Notes: generated by a model not told the origin, from the letters alone. A DNA stretch of 33,306 bases from Rikenellaceae bacterium (GCA_015060015.1 SUZG01000018.1:1-33306), one strand, 5' to 3'; numbered from the stretch's first letter, positions 8,311 through 16,747 are shown. Translations and numbers: made by a program.

Positions 8311-8318
8311 CAAATATA
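8311..8318 (-). promoter_or_regulatory. Candidate -7 box TATATTTG for the structured leader
   Basis: On the - strand this is an exact TAnnTTTG box located just past the stop codon of the outer-membrane protein gene. No TTTG is seen at the right -33 distance. Transcription would begin near 8305 and give a leader of about 245 bases before the transglutaminase ATG. Confidence 0.35.
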
Positions 8319-8329
8319 TAAAATCTTTT

Positions 8330-8950
8330 TTAGAAATAATATCCAACCGAGAACTGAAATCCCTTCATCGAACTCTTTCCCGAGACTACTCCGTCAAATT
8401 CGCCCTTGCCGAAATATTTGTAGTAGCGTGCGGCGATATTGAATTTCCAGATGCGGGCATCTGCTCCGGCGGCAATGCCTACGGGTGGGCGTCGAAAATC
8501 CCACTTGGCGGTAACAGCCTCCTTGGCATCGTTCCACCATGAGCACTCGCCTCCCGTTGCGGTGTAGAGTGAGAATGTCGGACCTACTTGCAGATTAAGG
8601 AAGCCGAAAACCTCATACTCAAACAGAACGGGAAGGTCTATCTTGCTGACCTTGACATCCGAACGATGTGTGGCATGTGGCACCTCCGACTCCATAGCGA
8701 TATAAGAGTACAGCAATTCGGGGTGGATACCGAAACGCTTGAACTTCAAGTCGGCCTGCAAACCCACCAAAAAACCTGTGCCGGGCTTAATGTCGGCAAA
8801 TGTAAATTTCTCGCCTATAAAGTCATTTGAGTGATAATTGACTCCGGCCTTGATACCTATTCGTAGTTTGGGTGGTACTTTCTCTACCACTTGGGCCGAT
8901 GCCTGCAATGCAAATATCGCAGCCACCACGACTAACAAAAATCGTTTCAT
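8330..8950 (-). CDS. Outer-membrane beta-barrel (porin family) protein
   Basis: This 206-residue protein starts with a signal peptide ('MKRFLLVVVAAIFALQASAQ') followed by alternating polar/hydrophobic beta strands, e.g. 'LRIGIKAGVNYHS', 'GTGFLVGLQADLKF', 'FGIHPELLYSYIAM' and a final strand 'FQFSVGYYF' ending in aromatic Phe, the usual outer-membrane insertion signal. This fits the small OMP_b-brl/PorT-like group of Bacteroidetes, with about eight strands. Its start lies 21 bases from the stop of the D-Ala-D-Ala ligase gene, so it is probably the last gene of the hydrolase-MurF-Ddl operon. The function is unknown; a structural or permeability role is possible. Confidence 0.75.
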   Translation of the reverse strand: MKRFLLVVVAAIFALQASAQVVEKVPPKLRIGIKAGVNYHSNDFIGEKFTFADIKPGTGFLVGLQADLKFKRFGIHPELLYSYIAMESEVPHATHRSDVKVSKIDLPVLFEYEVFGFLNLQVGPTFSLYTATGGECSWWNDAKEAVTAKWDFRRPPVGIAAGADARIWKFNIAARYYKYFGKGEFDGVVSGKSSMKGFQFSVGYYF

Positions 8951-8971
8951 ATATGTTGTGTTTTAAAGTTT

Positions 8972-10225
8972 TTACATCTTTGCACCCTTTGCACCTTTCG
9001 CACCTTTCGCACCCGAAACGGTGTAGTTGAAGATATTCTCCTTATAGCTCGTAACCTTGCCCTGCGAGTCACGGCGGCGTTGGAATGCGATGTCGATGAG
9101 TCGCTGCACGAGCTGCTGGAAGCTTACGCCCGAAGCCTCCCACAGGTAGAACGACAACGAGCCGGGGATGGTGTTAATCTCATTGACATATATCTTGCCG
9201 TCGGCCTCGTCAATCATAAAGTCGATACGCGATACGCCGTCGCAGTTGAGGGCCTTGAAGGTCTCAACGGCTGTGCGACGGATAAACGCAGTAACCTCAT
9301 CGGGCAGGATAGCGGGAATTTCTCGCAATGTAGAACGCATACCCTGTGACTGCTTTGCACCGCCCTTTGCACCGCCCTTGCCGCCGCCAAGATATTTGTC
9401 GGCATAGCTCAAAATCTCGCTACTGCGGATAGGTGCCTCACAAACCGAAGCCTCGCAGTCGTAGTAGTTACCCAAAACCGAGCAGTTAATCTCTTTGAGC
9501 TGCGACACAAGATGCTCTACGATGATACGCTTTGAGTATGATGCGGCGTTATCCACAGCCTCAATCAACTCCTCGCGGTTGTGTACTGCCGTAATGCCGA
9601 CACTCGAACCCGAGTCGGCAGGCTTCACGATAACGGGGTAACCAAGCTTCGCCTCGACCTTTTCGGCTACGGCCGTCTGGTTGTCGTACCACTCCTTGTC
9701 GCAGAACCATGTGTAGTCGATGACGGGGATGCCACTCTCTTTGAGAATCATCTTCATCGTGATTTTATCCATACCGTTTGCCGATGCCAGCACATTGCAG
9801 CCTGCGTAGGGTATTCCGGTCATCTCAATCACGCCCTGGAACGAGCCGTCCTCGCAGTTTGTACCGTGCAGGGCAGGCAGGATGACATCGAGTGTTGCGG
9901 CAATCTCATCTTTACTAATGTTGAACATCTGCTTGAAGTAGCTGATTAACGGCTTGTTTACCTTATAGAGATTGTTGTCGCCGAATGTGGGGCGTAGATA
10001 TACCTCATCACACGATGCCAATAAACTGTCCATATGGCGATAGTTGCTGCTATCGGTCAAGGCTTTGCCCGTGTACCAGCGACCCTGCTTTGAAATATAT
10101 ATTGGAGTTACGCTATATTTCTCGGTGTCGATAGCGTTTATGGCCTGTATGGCGGTCAGTACCGAAATCTCGTTCTCAACTGAACGACCGCCAAAGATTA
10201 CTCCTACATTGATTTTGCTCTTCAT
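8972..10225 (-). CDS. ddl: D-alanine--D-alanine ligase with GAK repeat tracts
   Basis: This 417-residue ATP-grasp enzyme joins two D-Ala residues for the peptidoglycan stem peptide. Visible are 'IFGGRSVENEISVLTA' (residues 10-25), 'ALHGTNCEDGSFQG' (118-131), 'VKPADSGSSVGI' (200-211), and the late 'VNEINTIPGSLSFYLWE' (347-363). The omega-loop 'SYADKY' (273-278) keeps both Tyr positions that I recall as typical of D-Ala-D-Ala rather than D-Ala-D-Lac ligases. Two features are odd: a Gly/Ala/Lys-rich insertion at about 279-295, and a C-terminal tail of repeated Gly-Ala-Lys (405-416). Both are encoded by near-perfect DNA repeats (9-bp and 12-bp units), which keep the frame. It stands 26 bases downstream of the MurF-type gene, its logical pathway partner. 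Confidence 0.9.
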   Translation of the reverse strand: MKSKINVGVIFGGRSVENEISVLTAIQAINAIDTEKYSVTPIYISKQGRWYTGKALTDSSNYRHMDSLLASCDEVYLRPTFGDNNLYKVNKPLISYFKQMFNISKDEIAATLDVILPALHGTNCEDGSFQGVIEMTGIPYAGCNVLASANGMDKITMKMILKESGIPVIDYTWFCDKEWYDNQTAVAEKVEAKLGYPVIVKPADSGSSVGITAVHNREELIEAVDNAASYSKRIIVEHLVSQLKEINCSVLGNYYDCEASVCEAPIRSSEILSYADKYLGGGKGGAKGGAKQSQGMRSTLREIPAILPDEVTAFIRRTAVETFKALNCDGVSRIDFMIDEADGKIYVNEINTIPGSLSFYLWEASGVSFQQLVQRLIDIAFQRRRDSQGKVTSYKENIFNYTVSGAKGAKGAKGAKM

Positions 10226-10251
10226 TTTCTATATAAGTTTTTCGTTTCTGA

Positions 10252-11817
10252 CTATTTGAACGAGTCGGGCAGGTCATTCTCGTAGAGTACGACATCTCCC
10301 GCACGCAGCATCGTTGCCATATAGGCCAGGGCCTCATTAAGCGAGGCAACCTCTATGGTCTGCTCCTTCGGAAAAGCCCTGTCCGCAAGACCGGCGAGGA
10401 GTGCTGCACGATTGGTCATATTGACAATGATGGCCACATCGCACGCCCCGGCAATCTGTCGGCCCAGTTCGCGGTTTAAGGCCTCCTGCCTTTCGCCCAG
10501 TTCCACGAAGCCGGGCGTTACCACAACCCTTCGGCCCGAGGAGGGGCGTTCAAAGTGTTGCAACACCTCCAATGCCATCTGTGCACCCGCAGGGTTTGAG
10601 TTGTAGGCATCATCAAGAATCGTAACACCTCCCGCAGCACGCTTGATGCTTAAACGATGCTCAATCTGCTCAATCTGGCGTATGGCTCGCTTCTGCAACG
10701 ACTCGTCAAGACCGAGTTTGTCGGCAACGGCAATGGCCGCCAGCAGATTCAGAATGTTTCCACGACCCGCAAGGTGTGTAGCGTAACCATCGCGAATCTC
10801 GCCCCTGAAATCTACATCGAACGAGGTTTGCGATGTTGCATAAGCGATATTTGCGGCACGATAGTCGGCATCGTGGTTATGCACTCCGTACGAGATGACG
10901 TGGCAGGGTCGATTATAGTGACCTATGCGTGAAGCGATATGCTCCGAGTCGATATTTATCACACCCATACCATCTTTGGGCAGGGCATCTATAAGTTCAA
11001 ATTTTGTTGCGAAGATGTTGTCCACCGAGTGGAAAGTTTCGAGGTGCATCTCGCCAACGGCCGTTACGATACCAATCGTGGGGTGTACCAGATCGCAAAT
11101 CTCCTTGATGTCGCCCGTCTGCTTTGCACCCATCTCAACAATGAAAATCTGATGATATGGTTTCAGATGCTCGCGAATGGTACGCACAACACCCAGCGTG
11201 GTGTTGAAGTTGCCCGGGGTCATCAGCACGTTGTACTGCTCGGAGAGTATGCGGTAGAGATAATTCTTCGTTGAGGTCTTGCCGAAGCTGCCCGTAATGC
11301 CGATGATTGTAAGGTCGGGCATCGAACGCAGGATGCGTTTCGCATCGTTGTAATACCAACGCGAGATAGCCGCCTCCACAGGTCGGTTTACGATGTTTGC
11401 CGAGAGCATCAATACGGGCATCGTGAGTAACAGCAGTGCGACGCAGGGCATATACTGCGGTATAAATCGCCAAGCGAGAAACAATACTGCAAGCGTGAGC
11501 AGCAGCGTAGTCAGGATAAGACGCTTCACCCGCATCGTGTAGGCCAGTGGCACTTTGTATGTCGTGCGGAACTCCCTGTAAGCTATGATAAGCATTAGCA
11601 GAGCCAAAACGCCATACAATATGGGGTTTGAGAATATAGCTGCGATGGCCATAAGAAGAATCGTGGCAGCACGCAGAAACTTATATCCTTTTGGGAACCA
11701 GCTGAAATAGCGTTCCGTGCGATACGAGTTGTGCTGGAACATATGCACATCGTAACGTATTACGGCAGCCCACAGCAGGGCGTATATCGGCCAGAATATA
11801 ATATTTTCTATCAACAT
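10252..11817 (-). CDS. murF: MurF-type Mur ligase with N-terminal membrane domain
   Basis: This 521-residue Mur ligase probably adds D-Ala-D-Ala to UDP-MurNAc-tripeptide. The first 140 or so residues form about four or five hydrophobic helices ('IIFWPIYALLWAAVI', 'AATILLMAIAAIF', 'ILYGVLALLMLIIAY', 'LILTTLLLTLAVLFLAW', 'CVALLLLTMPVLML'), which standard MurF lacks. The catalytic part has the P-loop 'GITGSFGKTSTKN' (about 173-185), 'VEMGAKQTGDI', 'GRGNILNLLAAIA' (substrate/hinge), and the MurF-like 'ILDDAYNSNP'. The end is 'GDVVLYENDLPDSFK'. Its stop is 26 bases before the ddl start, and its start is 1 base after the hydrolase stop. Ddl/MurF adjacency supports the substrate call, but the membrane form may act on a different or lipid-linked precursor. 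Confidence 0.8.
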   Translation of the reverse strand: MLIENIIFWPIYALLWAAVIRYDVHMFQHNSYRTERYFSWFPKGYKFLRAATILLMAIAAIFSNPILYGVLALLMLIIAYREFRTTYKVPLAYTMRVKRLILTTLLLTLAVLFLAWRFIPQYMPCVALLLLTMPVLMLSANIVNRPVEAAISRWYYNDAKRILRSMPDLTIIGITGSFGKTSTKNYLYRILSEQYNVLMTPGNFNTTLGVVRTIREHLKPYHQIFIVEMGAKQTGDIKEICDLVHPTIGIVTAVGEMHLETFHSVDNIFATKFELIDALPKDGMGVINIDSEHIASRIGHYNRPCHVISYGVHNHDADYRAANIAYATSQTSFDVDFRGEIRDGYATHLAGRGNILNLLAAIAVADKLGLDESLQKRAIRQIEQIEHRLSIKRAAGGVTILDDAYNSNPAGAQMALEVLQHFERPSSGRRVVVTPGFVELGERQEALNRELGRQIAGACDVAIIVNMTNRAALLAGLADRAFPKEQTIEVASLNEALAYMATMLRAGDVVLYENDLPDSFK

Positions 11818-11818
11818 T

Positions 11819-12592
11819 CTAATTTTGAATTTCCTTATTCAAAAAACTCTCCAATACCTTCAAAAACAGCGGCATATTTTCCAGAAACGAAAAATGTCCC
11901 GCACCTGCTACCGTAACCAAACCCGCATCAGGTATCAGCTTCTCCATACGCTTTGCATCGGCAAGAGGCGTTGCTGTATCGTTCTCGCCCCAGAAGAGCA
12001 GGGTAGGAGCCGCAATCTTTGGCATCAGGTGACATAGGTCCTCATTCACAACCTTCGACAGTATGGCTCGCATCTTGGGTGTGGCGTTGTTGTAGTCCGA
12101 AGAGCCACTCTTGCCTCGGCGTCTTTCAATCCACTCCTCGGCACGCTGCTTACCCAGAAAAATCGGAGCCAATCGCTTCATAAGTTTGAACGAATAGACC
12201 TTGAAGTAGTATTTCAAAGTGCGATGAGGCTTTACCCCCGCAGCATCGGTAAGGATGATTTTTCCAACCTCGTTGCGTGAGGCATATACGATGGCTACAC
12301 GCCCGCCGAAGGAGTGTCCAATGAGTATAGGCCTGTCAATGCCTTCGTGCTTGACGAGAGCCTCGATGGATTGGGTATATTGCTCCACGCCCCACACATC
12401 TGTCGGCTCGTCACTCTGACCAAAGCCTGCAAAATCGACCGCTATGGTGCGAAAATGCTCCTCTGCCCACGCCTTTGCTGCACCGAATATGTTGCAGTCG
12501 CAGCCCCAGCCGTGCAACAACAGCAGAGCCTGCCCCTCGCCCCGATCGGTGTAGTGCAGCTTAAGCCCCTCGTATGTAAAAATCTTATCCAT
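11819..12592 (-). CDS. Alpha/beta-fold hydrolase
   Basis: This protein of about 257 residues has a complete alpha/beta hydrolase triad: nucleophile Ser in 'LIGHSFGGRVAI', Asp in 'FWGENDTATPLAD' and His in 'GAGHFSFLENMP'. The oxyanion-hole motif is 'LLLHGWGCDC'. The esterase, lipase or peptidase substrate is unknown, and there is no signal peptide. An in-frame ATG at 12604 would lie directly at the -7 promoter box (12606-12613), so I prefer the ATG at 12592; a leaderless start at 12604 remains possible. It heads the operon with the MurF-type ligase and Ddl, whose gene begins one base after its stop. This placement hints at a cell-wall precursor or lipid role, which is inference. Confidence 0.8.
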   Translation of the reverse strand: MDKIFTYEGLKLHYTDRGEGQALLLLHGWGCDCNIFGAAKAWAEEHFRTIAVDFAGFGQSDEPTDVWGVEQYTQSIEALVKHEGIDRPILIGHSFGGRVAIVYASRNEVGKIILTDAAGVKPHRTLKYYFKVYSFKLMKRLAPIFLGKQRAEEWIERRRGKSGSSDYNNATPKMRAILSKVVNEDLCHLMPKIAAPTLLFWGENDTATPLADAKRMEKLIPDAGLVTVAGAGHFSFLENMPLFLKVLESFLNKEIQN

Positions 12593-12605
12593 ATCTACAA
12601 TCATA

Positions 12606-12613
12606 CAAAGTTA
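12606..12613 (-). promoter_or_regulatory. Candidate -7 box TAACTTTG for the hydrolase-murF-ddl operon
   Basis: On the - strand this matches TAnnTTTG. It lies 13 bases before the preferred hydrolase ATG and downstream of the terminator at 12667-12697, as expected for a new transcription unit. A -33 TTTG is not apparent. Confidence 0.45.
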
Positions 12614-12666
12614 GTATTTTTTCTTTTATTAGAGATAAGTTTTCGGGATAATGAACTATCAGATAC

Positions 12667-12697
12667 GAAAAAAGGTCAATTTTGTTAAATTGACCTT
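12667..12697 (-). terminator. Intrinsic terminator of the Phe/Tyr operon
   Basis: On the - strand the stem AAGGTCAATTT/AAATTGACCTT (12687-12697 and 12672-12682, loop of 4) is followed by a T run (12668-12673). It is 39 bases after the DAHP synthase/chorismate mutase stop and ends the pheA operon. Confidence 0.85.
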
Positions 12698-12735
12698 CAA
12701 ATTTGTGTGGTTTGGAGCTGTGTCTGATAGCTCTT

Positions 12736-13806
12736 TTAGTTATTCATCACCTCGTTCTGGCGAGAGATACTCTCCATATGGATAGCCTCCAAAATGGTGC
12801 GGACAAAATCTTCACTCAGGCCCATACCGCGTGTCATAGAGAGCATACGGCGGCATATATCCTCCCAACGGTTGCTCTGCAAGATGGCGACATTGTTTGC
12901 CTTCTTGATTTGACCGATTTTCTCGGCCGTACGCATACGTTCACTCAACAACTCAAAGAGCTCGGAGTCAATCTGGTCAATCTGCTGACGACATACATTA
13001 AGCTCGCTGTTGAACTCCGGATCGCTGGCCGTCTTTGCTCGCCACATCACATTGTCAATCATCGTGATACAGTCCTGTGGTGTAACCTGCTGCGAGGCAT
13101 CACTCCACGCCTTGTCGGGGTTGTTGTGGCTCTCGATGATAAGGCCGTCATAACACAGGTCAGCAGCCTGCTGCGATATACCGTAGAGCAGAGGACGACA
13201 GCCGCAGATGTGCGACGGGTCGCAAATCATCATCATATCGGGGAAGCGGCTACGCATCTCGAAAATCATATGCCACATAGGCGGGTTGCGATACTTGCTA
13301 TGACCGAAGTATGAGAAACCGCGATGTATCAAACCTATATTCTCAATAGGCACACCCTCGTTTACAAGACGATTTACAGCACCCGCCCAAAGACCGATAT
13401 CGGGGGTCATCGGGTTCTTGATAAGTATCGACACATCCTTGTTGTCGTGTAGGCTCTCTGCAATCTCCTGCACTGCAAAAGGCGAAACAGTCGTGCGGGC
13501 ACCTATCCATAGCATATCAACGCCGTGCTTCAACGCTATCTCGACGTGCGTGCGGTTGGCAACCTCAACGGCAATGGGGAGGCCTGTGGCCTGCTTCACC
13601 TCGTTGAGCCACTCCAAGCCTATCTCTCCTATACCCTCGAATGTTCCGGGGTTGGTGCGGGGCTTCCATACGCCGGCACGAATCACATCTACACGACCTG
13701 AACGGGCCAGTTGCATCGCCGTCTCGATTGTCTGTTCGCGTGTTTCGGCACTGCAAGGGCCTGCTATAATAAGTGGGCGTTTAGCCCCAAGTTTGAATTT
13801 TTCCAT
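12736..13806 (-). CDS. Bifunctional DAHP synthase / chorismate mutase
   Basis: This protein of about 356 residues carries two enzymes. Residues 1-250 or so form a type I (AroA-beta/KDSA-like) 3-deoxy-7-phosphoheptulonate synthase: 'LIIAGPCSAET', 'GVWKPRTNPGTFEG', 'WIGARTTVSP', 'LIKNPMTPDIGLW', 'CDPSHICG', 'IESHNNPDKAWSDASQQVTP'. The C-terminal part from about 265 is an AroQ-type chorismate mutase: 'CRQQIDQIDSELFELLSERMRTAEKIGQIKK'. It makes the first shikimate-pathway compound and converts chorismate to prephenate. I chose ATG 13806; an upstream in-frame ATG at 13836 adds ten residues before the conserved domain. It is the last gene of the Phe/Tyr operon. The chorismate mutase domain may also mediate allosteric control by aromatic products. 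Confidence 0.92.
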   Translation of the reverse strand: MEKFKLGAKRPLIIAGPCSAETREQTIETAMQLARSGRVDVIRAGVWKPRTNPGTFEGIGEIGLEWLNEVKQATGLPIAVEVANRTHVEIALKHGVDMLWIGARTTVSPFAVQEIAESLHDNKDVSILIKNPMTPDIGLWAGAVNRLVNEGVPIENIGLIHRGFSYFGHSKYRNPPMWHMIFEMRSRFPDMMMICDPSHICGCRPLLYGISQQAADLCYDGLIIESHNNPDKAWSDASQQVTPQDCITMIDNVMWRAKTASDPEFNSELNVCRQQIDQIDSELFELLSERMRTAEKIGQIKKANNVAILQSNRWEDICRRMLSMTRGMGLSEDFVRTILEAIHMESISRQNEVMNN

Positions 13807-13857
13807 AACAGCAAAAAATATATGTTTCGTATCCAAAGTCTTCCTGACCTTGTGCTA

Positions 13858-14700
13858 TTATTTAAGTATCTCTCTGATTTTGTTGGCTCTCTGCATCGCT
13901 TCAACCAGCCCCTCGCGGTCGTCGCGTTCAATCATACGACGCAGAATCTGCAACTGGTGTATATGCTCACGCAGAACATCCAGCACGTTGTATTTATTCC
14001 CCAGAAAAATCGGGGCCCACGTCTGCGGAAGACTCTTTGCCAGACGCACCGTACTCTCAAAACCTCCGCCTGCGAGGTCGAAGATATGCTCCTCCTCGCG
14101 TTCCTTCTCCAATACGGTCAGGGCAAGGGCGAAGGATGTGATGTGCGAGATGTGCGACACATAGGCACAGTGGGTATCCTGCTCCTCGGCCGACATATAG
14201 CGTATGGGCATTTCGAGTGTGCGATATATATTCTCGACAACAGCCAACGCATCGTTGTCGGAGCTCTCCTTCTCGCAAATTACAACCGTGCGACCATTGA
14301 AAGCGTTGTGCTCGGCAGCCTCCGGACCGCTGTTCTCGGTACCCCACATCGGGTGAGTGGCTACCAGACGACCTCGGTTAGGGTGCATCATCACAACCTC
14401 GCATAGCTCCTGCTTTGTGGAACCCATATCCATCAAAATCTGGTTGGGACGTATGCGGTTGAGAATCTTGGTCGCCATAACGGGTATGACATCTACGGGA
14501 GTGGCCAGAATGATTAAATCACTTTGTGCCAGAGCCTCGTCAAGCGTCACGATACGATCCACCAAACCCAGTTCAAGAGCTTTGGCGGCGTTTTTCTCCG
14601 ATTGCTCAATGCCCGTAACCTGTGAGCAAAGCCCCTTCTCTTTAAGGCTCAACGCCAGCGAGCCTCCGATAAGACCCAAACCTATGACTGTTGCAATCAT
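13858..14700 (-). CDS. tyrA: Prephenate dehydrogenase (tyrosine branch)
   Basis: This 280-residue NAD(P)-dependent enzyme oxidatively decarboxylates prephenate to 4-hydroxyphenylpyruvate. It begins with a Rossmann dinucleotide-binding motif 'VIGLGLIGGSLALSL' (about 5-19). 'ILATPVDVIP', 'DMGSTKQE' and the substrate-binding 'ATHPMWGTENSG' follow; the His in the last motif matches the catalytic region of TyrA. The C-terminal helical dimer domain is present ('VSHISHITSFALALTVLE', 'GGGFESTVRLAKSLPQTW'). There is no fused ACT or chorismate mutase domain. It sits between the operon's aminotransferase (12 bases upstream) and the DAHP synthase/chorismate mutase (about 50 bases downstream), which secures the role. 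Confidence 0.93.
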   Translation of the reverse strand: MIATVIGLGLIGGSLALSLKEKGLCSQVTGIEQSEKNAAKALELGLVDRIVTLDEALAQSDLIILATPVDVIPVMATKILNRIRPNQILMDMGSTKQELCEVVMMHPNRGRLVATHPMWGTENSGPEAAEHNAFNGRTVVICEKESSDNDALAVVENIYRTLEMPIRYMSAEEQDTHCAYVSHISHITSFALALTVLEKEREEEHIFDLAGGGFESTVRLAKSLPQTWAPIFLGNKYNVLDVLREHIHQLQILRRMIERDDREGLVEAMQRANKIREILK

Positions 14701-14712
14701 ATCTCTGCCAAA

Positions 14713-15891
14713 TTACTTTACAAATCTACTCTTTACGCGTTCTGCCGCTTCGGCAAGGCGTTCTGCGGGCATACACAGCGATATGCGGATATAACGATTA
14801 CCCTCGCTGCCAAAGATGCCGCCCGGCGTAACAAATACATCACACTCGTTGAGGACCTTATCCGAGAAAGCGAAGCAGTCGCCCTCGAAATCCTCCGGCA
14901 TAGCCGCCCATACAAACAGGCCTGCCTGCCCCTTGACGTAAGAGCATCCGAGAGCATCCAGAAGCTCGTATCCGTGTGCCTCGCGTGCATAATATGTGGC
15001 GTTCAACTCATCAAACCACTCATTGCCCAACGACAAGGCCTCGGCTGCGGCAGCCTGTACGGGGTAGAACATTCCGGAGTCCATATTTGACTTGAAGCGG
15101 AGTATGTCGCTGATGATGTCGGCACGACCCGCCACTACACCTACACGCCAGCCGGCCATTGAATGACCCTTGCTCGTTGAGTTCATCTCGATAGCAACAT
15201 CCCACGCACCCGGAATAGAGAGCAGACTTAACTGTATGTTGTTGCGAACAAAGCTGTATGGGTTGTCGTGGACAATCAGAATATTATGCTTGCCGGCAAA
15301 GGCTACCAACTTTTCGAACAACTCTACCGTAGGGTGAGTTCCCGTAGGCATATTGGGGTAGTTCACGAACATCAGCTTCACGCGGCTCAAATCCTCCTTC
15401 TCAATCTCCTCGAAGTCGGGATAGAAGCCGTTGGCAGCGTTGAGGTGGTACTCCACGACATCGCCTCCTGCCAGCGTTACAGCTGCACGATAGGTGGGGT
15501 AACCAGGGTTGGGAACCAAAACCTTGTCGCCAGCGTCAAGAAAGGCCATACAGATATGCATAATACCCTCCTTTGAGCCGAGCAAAGGCAATACTTCACT
15601 CTTGGGGTTGAGTTTCACATTATACCACTTCTCATACCAGTCGGCATAGGCCTGACGTAACAACTCGCTACCGTTGTATGGCTGGTAGGCGTGCGTATCG
15701 GGACGTTGTGCCTCCTTGCTCAAACGGTCAATTACGGCCTGTGCCGGTGGCATATCGGGGCTGCCGATACCCAGACTGATGATGTCGCGACCTGCTTTAC
15801 GCAACTCGGCAATTTCACGGTTCTTTTTTGAGAAGTAATACTCCTTGATGCTGTCCATGCGATGCGATGGAGTGATTTCTACCTTTGCCAT
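14713..15891 (-). CDS. Class I aminotransferase of the Phe/Tyr operon
   Basis: This 392-residue fold-type I aminotransferase most likely transfers the amino group to phenylpyruvate, 4-hydroxyphenylpyruvate or prephenate. Key elements are 'DIISLGIGSPDMPPAQ' (N-terminal), 'LLGSKEGIMHICMAF' (PLP phosphate), 'MFVNYPNMPTGTHP', 'ILIVHDNPYSFV' and the PLP lysine in 'NSTSKGHSMAGWRVG'. It resembles the LL-diaminopimelate/aspartate-type subgroup, so annotation pipelines may name it differently. Its location between pheA and tyrA strongly supports an aromatic amino-acid role. The start ATG is 46 bases after the pheA stop. Confidence 0.88.
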   Translation of the reverse strand: MAKVEITPSHRMDSIKEYYFSKKNREIAELRKAGRDIISLGIGSPDMPPAQAVIDRLSKEAQRPDTHAYQPYNGSELLRQAYADWYEKWYNVKLNPKSEVLPLLGSKEGIMHICMAFLDAGDKVLVPNPGYPTYRAAVTLAGGDVVEYHLNAANGFYPDFEEIEKEDLSRVKLMFVNYPNMPTGTHPTVELFEKLVAFAGKHNILIVHDNPYSFVRNNIQLSLLSIPGAWDVAIEMNSTSKGHSMAGWRVGVVAGRADIISDILRFKSNMDSGMFYPVQAAAAEALSLGNEWFDELNATYYAREAHGYELLDALGCSYVKGQAGLFVWAAMPEDFEGDCFAFSDKVLNECDVFVTPGGIFGSEGNRYIRISLCMPAERLAEAAERVKSRFVK

Positions 15892-15937
15892 AATTGTTGT
15901 GATTTTTTAGTTGTTTATAATTCTCATTTAACCTTTT

Positions 15938-16747
15938 TTACTTTCCGCTGCGATACACTCCATAGACGTGTATCTCTTCTGTTGCCTCGTGCAGATTGTT
16001 CAGGTTGCGGATGTAATCATCCAGACAGCTGAATTCGAGGTCGATGTGGAACAGATAGTGCCACGGCTCACTCGGAATGGGGTATGACTGCAACTTCGAC
16101 AGGTTTATGCCGTTCAGACAACTCAACGCCTTCAACAATGAGCCCTCCTCGTGGTTGGTCTTGAAGTAAAGCGACGCTTTGTTGGCATCGGTGGCTATGT
16201 TGTGGTCGTAACGCTTCAAGACGACAAATCGCGTATAGTTGCTCTTGATAGTGTTGATTTCGGGTGCTATAATCTTCAAGCCATACATCTCGGCGGCCAG
16301 CTCGCTGGCAATAGCGGCTGTATGACGCAATCCTTTCTCGGCAATGTGCTTGGCACTGAGAGCAGTATCCTCCGACTCGATGAGCTTCCACGAGTGAGCA
16401 TCGAGATAATCTACGCACTGCAACAGAGCCATCGAGTGCGACTCCACCTCGCGGATATCCTCCAACTCCACATCGGGCAGGACCATAAGATTCTGCTTGA
16501 TAGGCTGATACACCTCGCCGGCCACTTGCAGATTTTCATCTTGCAGGATGCTGTAATTGGGGATGATTGAACCCGCGATAGAGTTCTCGATAGCCATAAG
16601 GCCCATATCCGCCTTGCCGTGTTTTACAGCTGTGGCCACCTCGCGGAATGTGTCGCAAGGCAGGATGTCTATATCCCGTCCAAAATAATCAACGGCTGCA
16701 ATGTGGTGGAAACAACCCTCGTATCCTTGTATCGCAATCTTCTGCAT
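15938..16747 (-). CDS. pheA: Prephenate dehydratase (phenylalanine branch)
   Basis: This 269-residue enzyme converts prephenate to phenylpyruvate. The catalytic domain (1-180 or so) shows 'AIQGYEGCFHHIAA', 'DMGLMAIENSIAGSI', 'VESHSMALLQC', 'AAIASELAAEMYGL' and 'IKSNYTRFVVL', the last holding the family 'TRF' catalytic motif. An ACT domain follows ('ASLYFKTNHEEGSLLKALSCLNGINL...'), the usual site for Phe feedback inhibition; the typical 'ESRP' motif is replaced by 'SYPIPSEP', so regulation may differ in detail. It is the first gene of the operon and lies just downstream of a Phe/Tyr-rich leader peptide and attenuator (16764-16902). No chorismate mutase is fused here; that activity is on the last gene of the operon. 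Confidence 0.94.
   Translation of the reverse strand: MQKIAIQGYEGCFHHIAAVDYFGRDIDILPCDTFREVATAVKHGKADMGLMAIENSIAGSIIPNYSILQDENLQVAGEVYQPIKQNLMVLPDVELEDIREVESHSMALLQCVDYLDAHSWKLIESEDTALSAKHIAEKGLRHTAAIASELAAEMYGLKIIAPEINTIKSNYTRFVVLKRYDHNIATDANKASLYFKTNHEEGSLLKALSCLNGINLSKLQSYPIPSEPWHYLFHIDLEFSCLDDYIRNLNNLHEATEEIHVYGVYRSGK

Noticed and set aside
10225..10252. D-Ala-D-Lac (vancomycin-resistance) cassette
   Set aside because: The Ddl omega-loop keeps the Tyr pair typical of D-Ala-D-Ala ligases and there is no VanH/VanX-like gene nearby.
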